Source of the DNA: CAG-103 sp963627135
GTDB taxonomy: Bacteria; Bacillota; Clostridia; Oscillospirales; Oscillospiraceae
Direction of reading: 5' to 3'
DNA length: 64,000 nt
Assembly (NCBI GenBank): GCA_963627135.1
Contig: CAVFZY010000032.1
Location: 29,863-93,862 of the forward strand
The notes below the pieces were generated by a model, which worked only from the letters and a program-made list of their open reading frames with translations, did no database searches and was not told the origin of the DNA. Shown in pieces: positions 1-7,990 of the stretch. Position 1 is the first letter of the stretch; each line of letters starts with the position of its first letter. The position numbers and the translations under genes are program-made.

Positions 1-69
1 CGGTGTCTGCACGATATAAGGGGCGATGCGCGTATGCGCCGCCCGAATGGTCTCCAATGTCATTTTCAT
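1..69 (-). CDS. Threonine dehydratase-like enzyme, N-terminal fragment
   Basis: Only the first 23 codons lie in the window; the gene continues past the left edge. The visible product starts MKMTLETIRAAHTRIAPYIV and continues QTP. This matches the opening helix of PLP fold-type II serine/threonine dehydratases (IlvA/TdcB), where an R-I-x-P-Y-I-x-x-T-P pattern precedes the catalytic domain. An AGGAG site lies 7 bases upstream of the ATG. The family call rests on this short motif alone, so a related beta-eliminating PLP enzyme is possible. Confidence 0.55.
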   Translation of the reverse strand, partial: MKMTLETIRAAHTRIAPYIVQTP

Positions 70-95
70 AGGAACGCTCCTTTCTCAGCAGGCCC

Positions 96-124
96 ATTGT
101 AACGCAGACGGCGCGCGTTGTAAA
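96..124 (-). promoter_or_regulatory. Sigma-A-type promoter for the dehydratase-like gene
   Basis: On the minus strand TTTACA (119-124) and TACAAT (96-101) are separated by 17 bases. The predicted start of transcription lies about 20 bases before the ATG at 69. Confidence 0.55.
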
Positions 125-148
125 ACCAAATCTGGGCAGCCGCAGTGC

Positions 149-177
149 TTGACAATCCGGGCTACGGAGGGCATAAT
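149..177 (+). promoter_or_regulatory. Sigma-A-type promoter for the O-acylation operon
   Basis: TTGACA (149-154) and CATAAT (172-177) are separated by 17 bases, about 45 bases upstream of the DHHW gene. Together with the minus-strand promoter at 96-124 it makes this gap a divergent promoter region. Confidence 0.65.
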
Positions 178-221
178 CAAAAGCAGTCTTTTAAGATTTT
201 CTGATTTGGGAGAAATCGCAC

Positions 222-1415
222 GTGAAACGAGCCGATCAAAACAAACATATCCGGGATCTGTGCAACGCGGTCATGCTCTGCTGTGCCGCACTGGTACTGC
301 TGGTCGGACTCGGCCGCACACTGCTGGTTCCGAAGGACGTGAACCTCTATGAAAACCGCCCGGCCAACACCGTTGCGCCACTGACCGTGTCCGGCTGGCT
401 GGACGGGTCGTTTCAGGATGCGATAGAGGCTGCGCTCAGCGACCAGATCCCGCTGGCACAGACGATGAAAAAAGCCTACAACGACGCGCAAAACGGCATC
501 CGCTACGATGTCATGCTGCGCCTGTCGCAGGCATATCCCGATCAGGCCGTGCAGTACGACGGCTTTCGCGTCTACGGCGGAAAATACCTGGCGTATCAGC
601 CGCGCGTGCTCACCGAGCAGGCGGAGGCACTCGACCGCCGCGCCGAGAATGACAATGCGCTCATCGCCGCGCACCCGGACGTGTCGTTCTACATCTATTA
701 TATTGAGCGCGACACGGACGATTTCTTCGAGACCGGCAACAAGACAGACGCATTTGAATACCTGTCCGACCGGGTGAATCTCCCGGCGGCGCAGATGCAG
801 AAATTTGCCGTGGATGATCTGGAGACCTACGAACGCGATTTTTACCAGACCGACCACCACTGGAATAACATCGGTTCCTACCGCGGCTACCGTGAGGCGG
901 CCACCATGCTCGGCTGCACAGATCTGCTTGAGCCGCAGGAGGCGGTGCGCGTATCCGATCACTTTTCCGGCTCCAAGGCCCTGTCTATCGGCGCGCAGGC
1001 ACAGTTTTTCGAGCCGATGGATGTCTACCGCTTTGCCTTCCCGAAGATGTCCGTGACGATCGCCGGAGAACCGGCGGCCGATTACGGCCGACAGGGCGCC
1101 GCGCTCAGCGGCCAGCTCACGGACGCCAGCTACGGCGGCGTCTACGGCAACGACGACGGCGAGATCATCCTCGACACCGGCACGACCGGGCGCGGAAACC
1201 TGCTGATGCTCGGGGAATCATACGACAACGCCATCCTCAAGCTCATGGCTTCGCACTTTGACCGGGTCTACAGCGTCGATCTGCGCAGCTATGAGCAGGA
1301 CATGGGCCAGCCGTTCCGGCTGGCAGAGTATCTGCGCGAGCATGAGATCACAAAAGTGCTCTGGATCGGCAGCATGACGTTTTTCACGTCGGATGCCTTC
1401 CTGGTGGAGGACTGA
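222..1415 (+). CDS. DHHW-family protein, AlgJ/AlgX-like partner of an O-acyltransferase
   Basis: This 397-residue protein starts with GTG after a GGGAGA ribosome site. A single hydrophobic segment at about residues 17-36 anchors it, with the rest predicted outside the membrane. The signature D211-H212-H213-W214 is followed by N-N-I-G-S-Y, and a GES motif occurs near residue 331, as in SGNH-like acetylesterase/acetyltransferase folds. DHHW proteins are commonly encoded beside MBOAT proteins and are thought to finish transfer of acyl groups to exported polysaccharide. The MBOAT gene follows after 3 bases. The acceptor polymer is not identifiable here. Confidence 0.85.
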   Translation: MKRADQNKHIRDLCNAVMLCCAALVLLVGLGRTLLVPKDVNLYENRPANTVAPLTVSGWLDGSFQDAIEAALSDQIPLAQTMKKAYNDAQNGIRYDVMLRLSQAYPDQAVQYDGFRVYGGKYLAYQPRVLTEQAEALDRRAENDNALIAAHPDVSFYIYYIERDTDDFFETGNKTDAFEYLSDRVNLPAAQMQKFAVDDLETYERDFYQTDHHWNNIGSYRGYREAATMLGCTDLLEPQEAVRVSDHFSGSKALSIGAQAQFFEPMDVYRFAFPKMSVTIAGEPAADYGRQGAALSGQLTDASYGGVYGNDDGEIILDTGTTGRGNLLMLGESYDNAILKLMASHFDRVYSVDLRSYEQDMGQPFRLAEYLREHEITKVLWIGSMTFFTSDAFLVED

Positions 1416-1418
1416 GCG

Positions 1419-2807
1419 ATGGTATTCAGCAGTCAGACATTTCTGTTTTTCTTCCTGCCGCTGGCGGGGCTGTGCGTGCTCATCCGCTCGAAGCCCGTGC
1501 AAAACGCCCTGCTGCTCATCGCGTCGCTGATCTTCTACGCCTGGGGCGAGCCGAAGATGGTCGTGCTCATGGTGCTTGTGACGCTCATCGCCTACGGCAG
1601 CGGCTTTGCCATCGTACATTTCGAGGCGCAGCCGCGCGCGAAAAAGGCCGTGCTGGTCGCAACGGTCGTCGTCATCCTCGGCAACCTCGTCGTGTTCAAG
1701 TATCTCAACTTCCTGTGCCGGACGTTCTCGTTTCTCGGCCTGTCGGATCCCGGCATCGCACTGCCGATCGGCATCAGCTTTTACACATTTCAGATCCTGT
1801 CGTACGTCATCGACCTCTATCGCAGCAAGATCGCCCTGCAGCGCAACTTTTTCTACCTGCTGATGTACGTCAGCTTCTTCCCGCAGCTCATCGCCGGCCC
1901 CATCGTGCGCTATGAGACCGTCGAGCAGGAGATCCGGGAACGCAGCGTGACCATGGACGATCTCGCGCAGGGCTTCCGGCGCTTTGTCGTGGGTCTGGCC
2001 AAAAAGCTGCTGCTGGCCAATCAGGTCGCGCAGGTGGCCACCATCGTCTACAGCGGCGATCCCGCCAATTACGGCTCGCTCATGTACTGGCTGGCCGCCG
2101 TCGCCTACACGCTGCAGATCTATTTCGACTTCTCCGGCTACAGCGACATGGCCATCGGTCTCGGCCGGATGTTCGGCTTCCACTTCCTCGAAAACTTCAA
2201 CTATCCGTATATCTCCCTGTCGGTCACGGAGTTCTGGCGGCGGTGGCACATCTCGCTGTCCACCTGGTTTCGCGACTATGTGTATATCCCGCTCGGCGGT
2301 AACCGCGTTTCCCGGGGAAAATGGGTGCGCAACATTCTCGTCGTCTGGGGCCTGACCGGCCTGTGGCACGGCGCGGACTGGAACTTCCTGCTCTGGGGCC
2401 TGTACTACGGCGTGCTGCTGCTGATCGAAAAGCTCTGGCTGGGCAAGTATCTCGAGCGCCTGCCGAAGGCGCTGCGCTGGCTGCTGTGCATGATGATCGT
2501 GTGCATCGGCTGGGTGATGTTCAACCTCACGGACTTTGTGCAGATGCGCTGCGCGCTTGCACGGATGTTCAGCTTCACGCACGTGGCGCTGTCGCAGTCG
2601 CTCGCGGCAGATGTGAGCATCGTCCCGCCGCTGCTGTGGATGCTGCCCGCGCTCGTGTTCTCCATGCCCATCTGCCGGCATGTGCACCTCGGCGAGAGCT
2701 ATGGTGCCGAGCTCGTGCGCAACGTCGTGTGTCTGGCGCTGTTGGCCGTGTGCATTGTCTTTTCCGTAAGCGCGACGTTCAATCCGTTCATCTATTTCCG
2801 CTTCTGA
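1419..2807 (+). CDS. MBOAT-family membrane O-acyltransferase (AlgI/DltB-like)
   Basis: This 462-residue polytopic membrane protein has about ten hydrophobic segments. Conserved MBOAT features are visible: YFDFSGYSDMAIGLGRMFG near the middle, EFWRRWHISLSTWFRDYVYI, and the LWHGADWNFLLWG block carrying the invariant catalytic-site histidine at about residue 317. It should move an acyl group, usually acetyl, across the membrane to the preceding DHHW protein, by analogy with AlgI and AlgJ. It overlaps no gene but starts only 3 bases after the DHHW stop. DltB is less likely because no dltA, dltC or dltD lies nearby. Confidence 0.92.
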   Translation: MVFSSQTFLFFFLPLAGLCVLIRSKPVQNALLLIASLIFYAWGEPKMVVLMVLVTLIAYGSGFAIVHFEAQPRAKKAVLVATVVVILGNLVVFKYLNFLCRTFSFLGLSDPGIALPIGISFYTFQILSYVIDLYRSKIALQRNFFYLLMYVSFFPQLIAGPIVRYETVEQEIRERSVTMDDLAQGFRRFVVGLAKKLLLANQVAQVATIVYSGDPANYGSLMYWLAAVAYTLQIYFDFSGYSDMAIGLGRMFGFHFLENFNYPYISLSVTEFWRRWHISLSTWFRDYVYIPLGGNRVSRGKWVRNILVVWGLTGLWHGADWNFLLWGLYYGVLLLIEKLWLGKYLERLPKALRWLLCMMIVCIGWVMFNLTDFVQMRCALARMFSFTHVALSQSLAADVSIVPPLLWMLPALVFSMPICRHVHLGESYGAELVRNVVCLALLAVCIVFSVSATFNPFIYFRF

Positions 2808-2819
2808 GGAGGTTTCTCT

Positions 2820-3236
2820 ATGTATGATCTCAACCGCTTTCTCACCGCGCAGAGCCGGGACTATGCCACCGCCCTGCACGAGATCCAAAATGGCCGCAAG
2901 CGCAGCCACTGGATCTGGTACATCTTCCCGCAGGTCGCGGGGCTGGGCATGAGCAGCACGTCGCAGTACTATGCCATCTCCGGGCTCGACGAGGCGCGGG
3001 CCTATCTGCGCGAGCCGACGCTGCGCGCGCACCTGCTGGAGATCAGCAATGCCCTGCTGGCGCTCGACGAGAGCGATCCATCGGCCGTGTTCGGCTTTCC
3101 GGACGATCTGAAGCTGCGCTCGAGCATGACGCTCTTCGCGGCCGCCGCGCCGGACGAGCCGGTGTTTTCCGCCGTGCTCGACAAATTCTTCGGCGGTCAG
3201 CCCGACACGCGCACGCTGCAGATCCTCGGCCTGTGA
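2820..3236 (+). CDS. DUF1810 family protein
   Basis: This 138-residue soluble protein matches the DUF1810 family, which is almost entirely covered. The typical blocks NRFLTAQ near the start, GRKRSHWIWYIFPQVAGLG at about residues 31-49 and the S-x-x-Y-x-I-x-x-x-x-E-A pattern are all present. The function of the family is not established. A GAGGAGG site precedes the ATG and the gene sits 12 bases after the MBOAT gene, so it is probably co-transcribed with the O-acylation pair, though a functional link is unproven. Confidence 0.88.
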   Translation: MYDLNRFLTAQSRDYATALHEIQNGRKRSHWIWYIFPQVAGLGMSSTSQYYAISGLDEARAYLREPTLRAHLLEISNALLALDESDPSAVFGFPDDLKLRSSMTLFAAAAPDEPVFSAVLDKFFGGQPDTRTLQILGL

Positions 3237-3247
3237 GGAGGCGCACC

Positions 3248-3802
3248 ATGGACAACCTGACCGAAATAAAACTCACATCCGAGAAAATTTACAGCGGCTG
3301 CATTCTCGACTTTTACCGCGACACCGTGCGCCTGCCCAACGGCGGCACCGCGCCGCGCGAGCTGTCGCGCCACGTGGGTGCGGTGTGCATCGTGCCGCTG
3401 CTCGACGACGGCCGCGTGATCGTCGAGCAGCAGTTCCGCTACCCGGTGAACGAGGTCATCACGGAGATCCCCGCCGGCAAGCGCGACAGCCGCGACGAGG
3501 CGCCCGAGGCCGCCGCGCGCCGCGAGCTGCGCGAGGAGACCGGCATCACGGCGCGCGAATTCCTCCCGCTCGGCCCGTTCTACCCCGCCGCGGCGTACTC
3601 GGACGAGGTGATCTGGATGTACCTTGCCCGCGGCCTGACCTTCGGCGAGCAGCAGCTCGACGACGACGAATTTCTCAACCTGCAGGCCGTGCCGCTCGAC
3701 GAGCTGGCACGCGACGTGCTGGCCGGGCGCATCCCGGACGCGAAAACGCAGGCGGCAATCCTGCGCGTGTACTGCATGGAGCACGGCTATGAACCGAAAT
3801 AA
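3248..3802 (+). CDS. NUDIX hydrolase, ADP-ribose pyrophosphatase-like
   Basis: This 184-residue protein carries a Nudix box at about residues 77-100, ending RRELREETGI, with the metal-binding REL-x-EE core intact. It sits in an overall layout typical of NudF/ADP-ribose pyrophosphatases (V-x-I-V-x-Q-x-R-Y-P ahead of the box, PAAAYSDE after it). The ATG at 3248 is chosen over the upstream in-frame codon because GAGGAGG lies directly ahead of it. It would hydrolyse a nucleoside diphosphate linked to another moiety; ADP-ribose is the usual substrate. It is the last gene before the terminator at 3807-3844. Confidence 0.88.
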   Translation: MDNLTEIKLTSEKIYSGCILDFYRDTVRLPNGGTAPRELSRHVGAVCIVPLLDDGRVIVEQQFRYPVNEVITEIPAGKRDSRDEAPEAAARRELREETGITAREFLPLGPFYPAAAYSDEVIWMYLARGLTFGEQQLDDDEFLNLQAVPLDELARDVLAGRIPDAKTQAAILRVYCMEHGYEPK

Positions 3803-3806
3803 CGAA

Positions 3807-3844
3807 AGCGGCACGCGGCGGTCAAATGACCGCCGCGTGCCGCT
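3807..3844. terminator. Intrinsic terminator after the NUDIX gene
   Basis: A perfect 18-bp stem (3807-3824 with 3827-3844) and a 2-base loop lie directly after the NUDIX stop codon. It also lies downstream of the convergent HMA gene and could serve both. The T tract is weak. Confidence 0.75.
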
Positions 3845-3862
3845 TATCTCACCGGGCTATGC

Positions 3863-4114
3863 TCAGTGCCGGTGGAACAGGCCCTTTTTCTCATACGGAG
3901 CGCAGGCGTAGCTCGTGAGCTCGTAGCCGGTCTTGGCGATGACCGGACGCATCTCCGCCTCCGGGATCTCCGTCTCGGAGAGGATGACCGTCTGGCCCTT
4001 GCTGTGCGAGGACGAGACCTTCTTGACCGGAAAGGCATTGCGCACCGCATCGTTGATGTGGCTCTCGCACATGCCGCACATCATGCCGTCGATCCCCAGT
4101 GTGATCTGATACAT
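3863..4114 (-). CDS. Heavy-metal-associated (HMA) domain protein, CopZ-like
   Basis: This 83-residue protein begins MYQITLGIDGMMCGMCESHI. The M-x-C-x-x-C metal site (C13, C16) is that of HMA chaperones that carry Cu(I) or a similar soft metal. A longer tail, with a further cysteine in YACAPYEKK, ends in HRH. The ATG at 4114 follows a strong AAGGAGGT site. It is a single-gene unit with its own promoter at 4167-4195. No P-type ATPase or CsoR regulator lies beside it, so the metal and partner are unknown. Confidence 0.85.
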   Translation of the reverse strand: MYQITLGIDGMMCGMCESHINDAVRNAFPVKKVSSSHSKGQTVILSETEIPEAEMRPVIAKTGYELTSYACAPYEKKGLFHRH

Positions 4115-4142
4115 GGGATTACCTCCTTGAAAAGCCAATCGG

Positions 4143-4195
4143 TTAGATATATTTAATCTCGAGTGCATGATAGCACCGACCCACCCGGATGTCAA
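4143..4195 (-). promoter_or_regulatory. Promoter with a palindromic candidate operator for the HMA gene
   Basis: On the minus strand TTGACA (4190-4195) and TATCAT (4167-4172) are separated by 17 bases. Just downstream of the expected start lies the AT-rich near-palindrome TTAGATATATTTAA (4143-4156; one mismatched pair), out of keeping with the GC-rich surroundings. Its position suits a repressor site. That a metal-responsive repressor binds it is inference. Confidence 0.55.
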
Positions 4196-4214
4196 CCCCC
4201 GCGAGGCAGAAAAA

Positions 4215-4242
4215 AGCGGACTTCCGTTGCCGGAAGTCCGCT
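4215..4242 (-). terminator. Intrinsic terminator of the pst-pho operon
   Basis: A 12-bp stem (4215-4226 with 4231-4242) with a TTGC loop lies just after the histidine kinase stop codon. It is followed on the minus strand by a run of five T. The HMA promoter begins about 20 bases beyond it. Confidence 0.85.
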
Positions 4243-4260
4243 CTGTTTTTCTCTGCCGGG

Positions 4261-5916
4261 TCACGCGTTCGGAAACACGACACGGATGGTCGTGCCCGTG
4301 CCGGGCGTGCTCTCGAGCTCGATGCGGCCGTGGTGATCCTGTACGGCATGCTTGACGATCGACAATCCGAGGCCCGTGCCGCCGGACGCCTTGGAGTGGC
4401 TCTTATCCACGCGGTAGAAGCGCTCGAACACGCGGCTCTGATGCTCCGGCGCGATGCCGATGCCGGTATCGGCAACGGTGATGCTGCTGCCGCCGGCATC
4501 GGCGGCGACCGTCACGTCCACGCGCCCGCCGTCGCGGTTATACTTGATAGCGTTGTCGCAGAGATTATAGACGATCTCATAGATCAGGCGGCGGACGCCG
4601 GGGATGACGGTCGGCTGGCCCGTGACGCTGACTGTGACGTCGCGCGCGGCCGCGGCGTCATGCAAGTTCTCCGCCGCCTCCTGCGACACGGCGAGCAGGT
4701 CGACCGGCTCCATCGGCATGGCGTCGCCCTCGTCGAGCTGGGACAGGCGGATGATGTCGTCGATGAGCGTGACGAGGCGCGCGGCCTCGGCGTGAATGTG
4801 GCCGACGAAGCGCGGCAGGTCGTCGGGCTTGACCATGCCGTTTTCAATCAGCTCGGCGCTGCCGATGATGCCCTGCAGCGGTGTCTTGAGTTCGTGCGAG
4901 ACGTTTGCCGTGAACTCCCGGCGATTTTGCTCGGCAAACTCCTGCTCCGTGATGTCGAAGGCCAGGATGACCGTGCCGAGCAGCTTCCCGTCGGACGTGA
5001 TGCGGCTGATGTCGAACTGATACACGCGGCCCGCGCGCTCGGCGCGCACCTCACTGTGGCCGTCCGTGACGGCGGCCTGAATGGCGGCGCTGATCTCGTG
5101 GCTGCGCTCGATGGTGAGAACGTCCCGGCCCACGCACTGCGCGTCCGCGCCGAAGAGCGACTGCGCCGCTGCGTTGATGCTCAGGATGCTGCCATGCTCA
5201 TCGAGCAGGACGAGGCCCTCGCGCATGCTGCCGGTGATCTGCGTGAATTCATCGGTCTTTTCGCGCAGCTCGCGCAGCTGCGTCTGGATCTCAACGTGCT
5301 GGCGGTGAATGCGCTTGAGCAGCGGGGAAAGCTCCTCATAGGCATCGTTATCGAGCGGATGCTCGAGGTCGAGGCTGTTGAGCGGGTCGACGATGCGCCG
5401 CGACAGCCGTCTGGCAAGCCCCCCGGAGAGGATGAGCGCCACGATGAGCACGATCAGCAGCGGCTGGATCATGCCGACGGCGATCATGCCGACCGTCGCG
5501 CGGCTGATGGAGATGCGCAGCACCGTACCGTCGTCCAGGCGCTGGGCATAGTACATGGTCTTTTCCATGAGCGTCGAGGAATAGCGCGTGCTCTCGCCGG
5601 TGCCGGTGGCCAGCGCCTGGCTGATCTCGGCGCGCGAGGCGTGGTTCTCGAGGATCTCGGCATCGGTCTTGGTATCGTACAGGACGCTGCCGTCGGCCGC
5701 GATCCACGTCAGGCGGTAGCGGTCGGCCGTCAGCCGGGACAGGTAGTCCGTGCCGCCGTCCTCAACGGCGGCCGCAGCAAGGCTCAGCTCATCGCGCAGC
5801 TGGTTTTCCTCCACGCCGCCGAAGTAATCGTACAAAAAGCCCATGATGATCAGCAGGCTCGCCAGCAGCACGCACCCGGCCACGAGCAGGATCGATTGAA
5901 AAATCTTTTTGGTCAT
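4261..5916 (-). CDS. phoR: Phosphate-sensing histidine kinase PhoR
   Basis: This 551-residue kinase has an N-terminal membrane segment (about residues 6-27), an extracytoplasmic loop and a second segment (about 142-165). A short HAMP-like linker and a PAS domain (MREGLVLLDEHGSIL) follow. The dimerisation domain has the phosphoacceptor motif FTANVSHELKTPLQGI, and the ATPase domain has N-box NLCDNAIKYN and DTGIGI and GTGLGLSIV boxes. It starts by ATGA overlap with the response regulator and ends the pst-pho operon. PhoR usually senses the state of the Pst transporter through PhoU and then controls PhoP/PhoB phosphorylation. Confidence 0.93.
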   Translation of the reverse strand: MTKKIFQSILLVAGCVLLASLLIIMGFLYDYFGGVEENQLRDELSLAAAAVEDGGTDYLSRLTADRYRLTWIAADGSVLYDTKTDAEILENHASRAEISQALATGTGESTRYSSTLMEKTMYYAQRLDDGTVLRISISRATVGMIAVGMIQPLLIVLIVALILSGGLARRLSRRIVDPLNSLDLEHPLDNDAYEELSPLLKRIHRQHVEIQTQLRELREKTDEFTQITGSMREGLVLLDEHGSILSINAAAQSLFGADAQCVGRDVLTIERSHEISAAIQAAVTDGHSEVRAERAGRVYQFDISRITSDGKLLGTVILAFDITEQEFAEQNRREFTANVSHELKTPLQGIIGSAELIENGMVKPDDLPRFVGHIHAEAARLVTLIDDIIRLSQLDEGDAMPMEPVDLLAVSQEAAENLHDAAAARDVTVSVTGQPTVIPGVRRLIYEIVYNLCDNAIKYNRDGGRVDVTVAADAGGSSITVADTGIGIAPEHQSRVFERFYRVDKSHSKASGGTGLGLSIVKHAVQDHHGRIELESTPGTGTTIRVVFPNA

Positions 5917-6587
5917 GTCGTTGCCTCCATGCGGTATCCAACATTGCGCACCGTTTCAATCCGCCGTCCATAGGGGCCGAGCTTCTGCCGGAGCGTCCGG
6001 ATGTGCATGTCGACCGTGCGGGTCTCGCCGCAGTAGTCCATGCCCCAGATTTCCTGAAAGAGCTGGTCACGCGTGAACGCCATACCCGGATGGGACAGAA
6101 ACAGACGCAGGAGTTCAAATTCTTTATACGTAAGTGCGACGCGTGCGCCGTCGACCGTGACCGTGTGTGCGTTCAGATCGACGACGAGCCCGCCGCTGCG
6201 CAGCAGATGCACAGCTTTTTCCGGCTGGCAGCGGCGCAGCACCGCCTTGACGCAGGACACGAGCTCCATCACGCCGAACGGCTTGACAAGGTAGTAATCC
6301 GCGCCGAGGTCGAGGCCGCGGATCTTGTCATACTCCGCGCCCTTGGCCGTGGCCATGACGACCGGGATGGTGCGCAGCTCCGCCGACGCCTTCATGCGCT
6401 GCAGCAAATCGATGCCGTCCACGCCGGGCAGCATCACGTCGAGCACGACCAGATCGGGCTTCTCCGTCTGGAGCGCCGACCAGAACGAGACACCGTCTTC
6501 AAAGCCGCGGGCATCAAACCCCGTGGATGAGAGCGTATAGACCTCAATGTCACGGATGCTGGCATCGTCCTCCACACACCAGATCAT
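5913..6587 (-). CDS. phoP: Response regulator PhoP/PhoB (OmpR family)
   Basis: This 224-residue protein has a receiver domain with the acidic pair E-D near the start and the phosphorylatable aspartate in LVVLDVMLPG. The conserved lysine lies in YLVKPFG. A winged-helix DNA-binding domain covers about residues 130-222 (LTYKEFELLRLFLSHPG, TVDMHIRTLRQKLG). It lies between phoU and phoR, the usual Clostridial order. It should bind direct TTTACA-type repeats such as those upstream of pstS and switch on phosphate uptake when phosphate is scarce. Confidence 0.93.
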   Translation of the reverse strand: MIWCVEDDASIRDIEVYTLSSTGFDARGFEDGVSFWSALQTEKPDLVVLDVMLPGVDGIDLLQRMKASAELRTIPVVMATAKGAEYDKIRGLDLGADYYLVKPFGVMELVSCVKAVLRRCQPEKAVHLLRSGGLVVDLNAHTVTVDGARVALTYKEFELLRLFLSHPGMAFTRDQLFQEIWGMDYCGETRTVDMHIRTLRQKLGPYGRRIETVRNVGYRMEATT

Positions 6588-6590
6588 GGC

Positions 6591-7235
6591 TTACCCCTCC
6601 TTGTGCACCCCGGTGACCGAGAAGATCACCCACTCGGCGATGTTCGTCGCGTGGTCGCCGATGCGCTCGAAGTATTTGGCGATCATGAGCAGGTCGAGCG
6701 CGTACTCCCCGTCGTCGGGGTGGGCGGCGATCTTGTCGATCAGCCGGTGCTTGACCTCGTCGAAGGCATTGTCCACGACATCGTCCTCGGCAATGACCGT
6801 CTCTGCCAGCATTGTATCACGCTGAACGTAGGCGTCAACACTTTCTGTAACCATATGGATAGTCGAGAGCGCCATTTCGCGCAGCAGGTCGTCATTTTCC
6901 GCCGAACGGCCGGCGAGAAACTGGATGATCTCCGCAATGTCCTCGGCCTGGTCGCCGATGCGCTCCATGTCCGTGATCATCTTCAGCGCGGCCGAGATCT
7001 GGCGCAGGTCGCGCGCGACGGGCTGCTGCTGGAGCAGGAGCTTGAGGCACAGCGACTCGATGTTGCGCTCCTTCTGGTCGATCTCGGCATCGAGCGGCGC
7101 GACCTTCTTTGCCAGCTCCGGATCCGCCTCCGTGAGGGCCTTGGATGCGAGCGCGATGACCTCCTCGCACAGTGCGCCCATCTCGATCATCTCCTTGTTC
7201 AGCAGCGCGAGCTGTTCATCAAACCGGCTTCTCAT
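6591..7235 (-). CDS. phoU: Phosphate signalling protein PhoU
   Basis: This 214-residue all-helical protein consists of two PhoU repeats (about residues 15-105 and 120-205), with the family's metal-binding patterns D-M-E-R-I-G-D-Q-A-x-D and Y-F-E-R-I-G-D-H-A-T-N clearly present. It couples the Pst transporter to PhoR, keeping the regulon off when phosphate is plentiful. Its start codon overlaps the pstB stop (TAATG) and it has a GGAGG site. Confidence 0.95.
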   Translation of the reverse strand: MRSRFDEQLALLNKEMIEMGALCEEVIALASKALTEADPELAKKVAPLDAEIDQKERNIESLCLKLLLQQQPVARDLRQISAALKMITDMERIGDQAEDIAEIIQFLAGRSAENDDLLREMALSTIHMVTESVDAYVQRDTMLAETVIAEDDVVDNAFDEVKHRLIDKIAAHPDDGEYALDLLMIAKYFERIGDHATNIAEWVIFSVTGVHKEG

Positions 7236-7990
7236 TAGCCAAACCTCCCTGTGATGTAATCCTCCGTGCGCTTATCCTGCGGCTGCGAGAACAGCTGCTG
7301 CGTGTCGTCGCACTCGACGAGCTCGCCGAGCAGGAAAAACGCCGTGCGGTCGGAGATACGTACCGCCTGCTGCATGTTGTGCGTGACGATGACGATCGTG
7401 TACTGCTCCTTGAGCTGCATGGCCAGCTCCTCGATCTTCGACGTGGAGATGGGGTCGAGCGCGCTCGTGGGTTCGTCCATGAGCAGCACCTCCGGCTCGA
7501 CCGCGAGCGCGCGGGCGATGCACAGACGCTGCTGCTGGCCGCCGGAGAGGCCGAGGGCGTTTTTCTTCAGGCGGTCTTTCACCTCGTCCCAGATGGCCGC
7601 GCCGCGCAAAGACTTTTCAACGATCTCGTCGAGCTTCGCACGGTTTTTGATGCCGTGTGTGCGCGGGCCGTAGGCAATGTTGTCGTAGATGCTCATCGGA
7701 AACGGGTTCGGCTTCTGAAAGACCATGCCGATCTCGCGCCGCAGCTCGTTGACATCCGTGCCGGGGGCAAAAATGTCCTGATCGCGGTAGCGCACATCGC
7801 CCGTGATCTTCACGCCCGGAATGAGGTCGTTCATACGGTTGAGCGTTTTGAGAAACGTGGATTTTCCGCAGCCGGACGGCCCGATGAGCGCCGTGATGCT
7901 CTTTTCGGGAATGTTCATGCTGATATCGTGCAGTGCCTGATGGTCCCCGTACCAGAGGTTCAGGCCCTGGACTGTCATAATGTCACTCAT
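7235..7990 (-). CDS. pstB: Phosphate ABC transporter ATP-binding protein PstB
   Basis: This 251-residue ATPase carries Walker A GPSGCGKST (about residues 38-46), signature LSGGQQQRLCIARALAVEP, Walker B VLLMDEPTSALDP and the H-loop VTHNMQQA. PstB typically differs from other importer ATPases in the wording NRMNDLIPG after Walker A and the YITGRFG C-terminus, and both are present. It powers PstCA-mediated import of orthophosphate. A strong AGGAGG site precedes the ATG. Confidence 0.97.
   Translation of the reverse strand: MSDIMTVQGLNLWYGDHQALHDISMNIPEKSITALIGPSGCGKSTFLKTLNRMNDLIPGVKITGDVRYRDQDIFAPGTDVNELRREIGMVFQKPNPFPMSIYDNIAYGPRTHGIKNRAKLDEIVEKSLRGAAIWDEVKDRLKKNALGLSGGQQQRLCIARALAVEPEVLLMDEPTSALDPISTSKIEELAMQLKEQYTIVIVTHNMQQAVRISDRTAFFLLGELVECDDTQQLFSQPQDKRTEDYITGRFG

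Noticed and set aside
1218..3032. A 604-codon minus-strand frame
   Set aside because: It runs antisense through the DHHW, MBOAT and DUF1810 genes and has the His/Gln/Arg-rich look of a shadow frame.
4189..5973. A 594-codon plus-strand frame opposite phoR
   Set aside because: It is a mirror of the histidine kinase caused by high GC; no ribosome site or domain supports it.
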